Source of the DNA: Onychomys torridus
Lineage: Eukaryota > Chordata > Mammalia > Rodentia > Cricetidae
Assembly (NCBI RefSeq): GCF_903995425.1
Contig: NC_050457.1
Span: 53,914,846 to 53,978,845, forward strand
DNA: 64,000 nucleotides
Direction of reading: 5' to 3'
A program made the position numbers and the translations under genes. Shown piece by piece: positions 59,066-64,000 of the stretch. Numbering within the stretch: the first letter of the stretch is position 1; each line of letters starts with the position of its first letter. The notes beneath the pieces are model-generated. The model made no database searches. It was not told where the DNA came from and worked only from the letters and a program-made list of their open reading frames with translations.

Positions 59066-59485
59066 GTATTGCTTTGGATTTTTTTTTTTTTTGTCAACTT
59101 GATACTAGCTAGGGTTATCTGGGTAAAGGAAATGTCAGATGATGAATTGATTCCATTATTTTGTCCTCTAGACAAGTCAGGGAGCCAATTTCTTGATTTC
59201 TGATTGATATGGGAGGATCCTGACCTCTGTAGACATTGTCATTCTTGGTCAGGTGGTCCTGGGCTAGACATAAAATTAACTGAGCAAACTGGAGTGAGCA
59301 AGCCATTAAGCAAAATTATCTTTGGTTTCTGCTTCAGTTAGTCCTTCCAGGTGTCAGAATTATCATCCTACTTCCCTTAGAGATATAGTATGATGGGGAA
59401 ATGTAAGCCGAATAAAGCCTTTCCTCCTCAAATTAGATTTGTTTTGTATTTGTTATCAGAGTAATAAACAGCCACCTAGGACAGG
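59066..59485 (+). repeat. Common rodent interspersed repeat
   Basis: 'gtcaacttgatactagctagggttatctg', 'ggtcaggtggtcctgggct', 'gtaagccgaataaagcctttcctcc' and 'cagagtaataaacagcc' follow the order of a frequent rodent repeat, inverse to 26795-27285. Family name not assigned. Confidence 0.65.
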
Positions 59486-59489
59486 GGGA

Positions 59490-60640
59490 AACCATCCATT
59501 TTCTGATGAGATTTAAAATCCACTTCTCCAGATGGAACCTATACATTACACTATCAACAAAGCTAACTACATGTGGATAGATAGATAGATCATTGGCTCA
59601 GAGGGAAAACTGCTACCATCAGATGCAAAATGAACCCAGAACTAAAACGATTCCTACAGACTTACAGTTGTACCCATACAATCCATGTGTCTCTCAACTC
59701 TCATCCTGCCACAGATGGACATAACGTAGAACACTAAAACTGGTCAAAACGCTCATCTCTAACTAGGCTATCTATGACACATGCACCCACTCAAAGCTGA
59801 GGAATCTTCATAGAAGAGGGAGCAGAAAGATTATGAGAGACTGTTGCTGGAGGACTTTTAGGAAACATTCTTTTCAGGGAAAAACTGCACAGTAGCATAT
59901 ATGAACTCACACCAGTTGTGAAAAGATGGACAAGACTTCCTAAGCTCAAACCAGACAAAATCTCAGCATGGAGGATGGGAGGTAGGCACAATCTCCCACA
60001 TCTAGATGAGAAACATTAGTTAGCTTCTGGAATATCAGGAGTCCATTCTTTTTAAGGATGCGATATTCTGGACAGACCTCACACCCTGAAGTATTTGAGC
60101 AATATAAATGGGCTTAAAGATGTTAGGAGAAAACAAAGTTTTGTAGGGAAGTGAGGTGGTGCTGTCTTTCTGTATGCTATGAATATATGTTGTTCCCACC
60201 GGTTAATAAATAAGCTGCTTTGGCCTATGGCCAAGGCAGCTTATAAACAGGCAGAAAATGCAAGGAAAAAGACAGAGAAGAGAAAGGGGGAGTGGGAGAG
60301 ACATCAGACTGTTATCCCAGGAGCAGCATGTAATGGGATGCAGATAAAGCCATGGACCATGTGGCGATACATACATTAATAGGTATGGATTGAATTAAAC
60401 CATATGAGGAAGCTAGCAAGAGGCCTGCCATAGGCCATACAGTTGATAATTAATATTAAGCCTCTGAATAGTTATTTTATAAGCACCTGAGGGACTGTAG
60501 GGCCAGGCAGGACATGAAAACACTTATGGCTACAAGGTAGGGAAGGGTTAAGGATGATTTAAGTGAGGTGGATGAATAGGATCATGTTACAATGAATACA
60601 ATTCTCAAGGAATCAATAAACATTGTTTCTGAAAAGAATT
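59490..60640 (+). repeat. Old L1 3' UTR, split by a solo LTR
   Basis: Outer parts 59490-60159 and 60535-60640 read as an older L1 3' UTR ('ccagacaaaatctcagcatgga', then 'ggttaaggatgatttaagtg' and 'attctcaaggaatcaataaa'). Confidence 0.62.
60160..60534 (+). mobile_element. Solo LTR (mys-like superfamily) with near-perfect 6-bp duplication
   Basis: 375 bp, TGCTGTCTTTCTG ... TATGGCTACA. aggtgg (60154-60159) and aggtag (60535-60540) flank it. Closest in sequence to the solo LTR at 11404-11776 ('aatatatgttgtt', 'aataaataagctgctttggcc'). Confidence 0.85.
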
Positions 60641-60688
60641 GACAATAGAGGAAAATACCCTATATTAACCCATAATCTGCACATATAT

Positions 60689-60727
60689 ATGCACACACAC
60701 TCCCACACATAAATAAACACACACACA

Positions 60728-60765
<38 letters not shown>

Positions 60766-60769
60766 CACA
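60689..60769. repeat. (CA)n microsatellite, interrupted
   Basis: CA repeats from 60689 with a pure core near 60731-60757, then TA units. Confidence 0.95.
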
Positions 60770-61119
60770 TTAAAAACAAAGTGTTTTTTTTTAACAAACA
60801 TAGCATCTATTTTACTAGAAATGTAAATAATCTCAGTTCATACTAAAATATATGTAGTTATACTATATGTATTCATATCTGTATTTCCTTTTTTCCTCTA
60901 GAAGTAACATTATTTTTTAAAGCAAATTTATTTAACCATTGATAATTTTAATTTTTGAAAGAAAAAATAGTTTACAAATTATTTTTGAGAAAAGCTAATA
61001 GTAATACATGGCAAGTTTCACTAGGGCATAAATGATTAGAAGAAATTGAGGCTAACATAATTCTCTTTGCCAAGGCAGCTTTTGGCTTCACTATTTTCCA
61101 GATAAATAGGGAAGGGATC
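60770..61119. other. AT-rich DNA, no gene
   Basis: Nothing recognised. Confidence 0.5.
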
Positions 61120-61510
61120 CCAGATAATTTTGCAAGTTAAAATATAATTACATTATCTTCAATCTCATTCTGCTCCCTCTAATCCATCCCATATTTACCT
61201 CATCACCTTAAGTTTTTCTTTATCTATTTCATTAATTATTATTGTTATATAAACACAAATGCATAGATATATAAATACAACTTGCTGAATCACTTTTGTG
61301 TTGTTTATATATGTCAAGGATGGATACTTGACATTGGATGAGCAATTAGGGGGCTCATGACCCTAGAAGATTATTTCTCTCTCTCAGTAGTTGCTAGTTA
61401 CCTGTAGCTTTTCATCCAGGGATGGAGCCCCATGAGATTTCTTTCCTCCACTTTAGATTGTCTGTTGAGGTTATCATCCTTCAGATCTTGTTTAGGTGCC
61501 TGCTAATCAC
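61120..61510 (-). repeat. Old L1 3' UTR fragment, antisense
   Basis: 'gatgagcaattagggggctcatgaccc', 'ctctctcagtagttgctagttacctgtag', 'ggatggagccccatgagattt' and 'cagatcttgtttaggtgcc' are reverse-complement landmarks of an older rodent L1 3' UTR. Confidence 0.68.
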
Positions 61511-63726
61511 CAGCAGGATGATAACAGAAAGTGTGACTTTCAGAGGTGATTTAATCACAAGGCTCAAGTCTTTATTTAGGGTACCAAGGTGTTTATGAAA
61601 TAAAAAATGTATTTTGTCTTCTTCTAATCAAGGGAGAAGTAAGAAGTTGACATTTATTGGTCACAAAAGAGTCCCTCATGAGAGTCCAGGTGTGTGCCTT
61701 TATTTGGCATTCCTTGATCTACTTATATCTGAGAAATCAGTTTCCTTTTTATATAATTTATAATATGATAATTTATAATGTTTTGTAATGTGTTATATTT
61801 CTAGATATTAATATAATATATAAACTTATCAATATGTAAAATATATGTTATATATAATCACTGAAACAGATGAGACATAAATTTATAGAATTTCATGTTA
61901 GCTTTATTCTCAGATATTTTTTCCTCTTCTAAAGTAGACACTTGGAAAATATGAATCTAAGGCCTACACCTAACTAGATTTTCCACTTTTAAAAATAGCC
62001 TTCATACCCAGGAATAGGAGAATATCGATCAAATCCTATCCACATTTAAACACAAAAATATTTATGCTTTTGAAATATATATTCTTGCTAGGATTCCAAT
62101 ACTGTATATTTCAAAGGCGATGCTCATTTTCCAAGTCATCAATTTTTGATGAAATTGGATTCCCTTTTCCTCCCTATAGGGTTTAATCCTGCATTCTCCA
62201 TTCTTATTTTTAGTTAATCAAATCAATTTTCCTTAGAAACAGTCATCAAACTTGAATTTGCCATGGGTTTTTGCATTGCTACTAAATTTATATGACTTTC
62301 TCAGTTTCTTAAAGCCAGAATATACCTTGCAAGTGTCATCGGTATAGGAGATACCTGACAATTTTGTTTACCTTCAAAACTTAATCTAAATCTTGATACT
62401 GAGTCCCAGAAAGTAATTAAAACAAGATAAATGACATTTCTAAAGTACACACCCACACAAAATATACTGATGTGTCCTCATTTACTGTAATTGTTGTTCC
62501 TTTAGCAATCATAATATAGTAAATTAATGTACTTTTGCTGGAATATGTAATTGTCTAACTGTGAAATAATTTTGTGTTTCAAAGATAAGAGATCATTCCA
62601 AAATATTGTGTAGTACTTGAGGTCTGTCAAAATAAATAAATAACTGAAACACTAATGAATTTTTCATGATTATATTTAATATATTTTACTGTTTCCATCA
62701 TGTACCTAATCTCAAATTTCTGAAGTACAGTTCATGAGTATCACATAGCTCATGGCACAAAAGTTATCTCTATATAAAGTTAAATCTTGATAACATCTCA
62801 TCAGTGGAACTAGAATTCATGTTTTCCAATTTGTTTGATTAAAGGCTATCCTTCTGTTTGCCCAAAGCTTGAACTTACTGGATACCTAAGATTTAACAGG
62901 TGATTATTTAATGGAAGCTGATCATTCTGTTGAATTGTTTCTGTCTTTACTTCATCCAAGGCTTTTCTATAGCATAAATAACTTTTAATTGTAATAAAAG
63001 TTCTTTAAAGGAGAATCTAGAGGAAAAGGAGAATTTGATATCAGGACTCTGAAGAACTACATAAACATGTTGACTTCATTCAATCCACCTGAGCATCTGG
63101 TATGACAGACCCCAAATACAGGGGACAGTGAAATAGATATTTATCCCCTTAGACATAAGTGGATGCAGCAGAAAAATCACATGCTCAGAACCCAATCCCA
63201 GAGAGGTAGAACCAGATAGAGTACTTAGAGTATCCACCCTACTACTGTCAGGCCAGACAAAAATTCATTGTAAATACATTTATGTATTTCATATGAAGAA
63301 ATTGATTTGACATTTAAATAGCTCTAAAGTACAACATATTTTCAAAATTATTAAATATATGACAGTGATTTATATTGATCACCTTTAGATTTTAGAAATT
63401 AAAGAGAGAAATTTGGGTTCTATATAGTTAGCCAATGTTAATTAGACATAAGGTATTTATTTAAAACCTTTTATTTAATAATATGTTTTTATTAATGAAT
63501 AATGTACTTATAATTATTTGAAATTAATCATGAAAAGATAAATGTAGTATGCATTTTCAAAATAAATGATAAACATGATAATTCTGTTGAGTAGAATTTG
63601 TTTAAATTGCTAAAATGAAACATTTGTATTACTATTTAATGTTAATAGAGTTTAAGACTATACTTGCACAATTAGTATTAATATTTTAGTATATGAAAAA
63701 CTATAGATTGTTGTAGATTATTATTT
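61511..63726. other. AT-rich single-copy DNA, no gene
   Basis: No recognisable gene, RNA or repeat. Very AT-rich around 61740-61860 and 63270-63720. Confidence 0.5.
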
Positions 63727-64000
63727 TAAGATGTGTTACATTTGTTTATGTTGTGGAACATTTGTTAAAAGATGCAAAGATGTGTTGCATTCCCTTGTGT
63801 TGCATTTGTTTAACTACGTGAAGCTGTGTTACTTTGCCTGTCTAAAACAGCTAAATGGTGTTATAAAGAACTGAAAGGCCAATAACAAGGCAGGAGAAAG
63901 GATAGGTGAAGCTGTCAGGTAGAGAGGATAAATAGAAGAAGAAAAAGAGAAGAAGGAGCAAGAGGACAAGGAGAGGAGGATGCCAGGGGCCACACAGCCA
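63727..64000 (+). mobile_element. LTR 5' part, cut by the window edge
   Basis: Begins near 'taagatgtgttacatttg', with repeated 'tgttgcatt/tgttacatt' units and an octamer-like 'gatgcaaagatg'. Then come 'ggccaataacaaggcaggagaaagg' and a purine-rich 'gaggataaatagaagaag' with a TATA-like motif. This is the U3 layout of a rodent class II LTR. The rest lies outside the window. Confidence 0.6.

Noticed and set aside
1..64000. CRISPR array, operon, bacterial-type mobile element or riboswitch
   Set aside because: The repeat content is entirely that of a rodent nuclear genome. No spaced direct repeats of CRISPR type and no prokaryotic coding density are present.

Overview
The window is nuclear DNA from a rodent, most likely a cricetid (hamster, vole or deer-mouse group). 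The evidence is B1, B2 and B3 SINEs, several ages of rodent LINE-1 including a young subfamily with a 3' UTR I associate with cricetids, one IAP-like solo LTR, and many copies of a short class II endogenous retrovirus (ERV) with a tRNA-Lys type primer binding site. The ERV resembles the mys/mysTR elements known from Peromyscus and its relatives. The species cannot be fixed from the sequence alone.

I find no protein-coding gene, tRNA, rRNA or other RNA gene. Every longer open frame is a chance frame or lies inside a LINE-1, LTR or microsatellite, and none has a convincing start, domain or splice structure. The window reads as an AT-rich intergenic or intronic desert built up by repeated retrotransposition.

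Layout. 1-11 kb: AT-rich single-copy DNA with an old L1 3' UTR (1.45-1.87 kb), a young 5'-inverted L1 (2.2-3.6 kb) and a CA microsatellite (5.4 kb). 11.0-16.6 kb: a nested stack. ERV copy A carries a solo LTR inside its primer binding site, a B1, and two L1 inserts that share one target sequence. 16.9-23.7 kb: old L1 fragments broken by solo LTRs, including a tail-to-tail LTR inverted repeat at 19.4-20.1 kb, then a B1-containing LTR interrupted by a young L1. 24-30 kb: B1s, a second B1-containing LTR, and a decayed L1 with ORF1 and late ORF2 remnants. 30.9-34.7 kb: an IAP-like solo LTR, a second solo LTR with a perfect 5-bp duplication, deleted ERV copy C, and an old L1 3' UTR. 35-46.9 kb: mostly single-copy DNA with B3 elements, an old L1, a locally duplicated segment and a rearranged L1; the stretch near 46 kb keeps CpGs. 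47-53.4 kb: ERV copy D, whose 5' LTR is lost at a rearrangement, then further LTRs, one carrying a B1-containing LTR. 54.6-60.6 kb: a nested small L1, ERV copy B (the most intact copy, two LTRs), a B2, and an old L1 3' UTR split by a solo LTR. 61-64 kb: an L1 fragment, AT-rich DNA, and an LTR cut by the window edge.

Nothing here looks like a cooperating gene system. The biological content is the insertion record: target-site duplications, 5' inversions, nested order, LTR recombination, and a high local density of one non-autonomous ERV family. Repeat names are from memory of consensus sequences; no database search was run.
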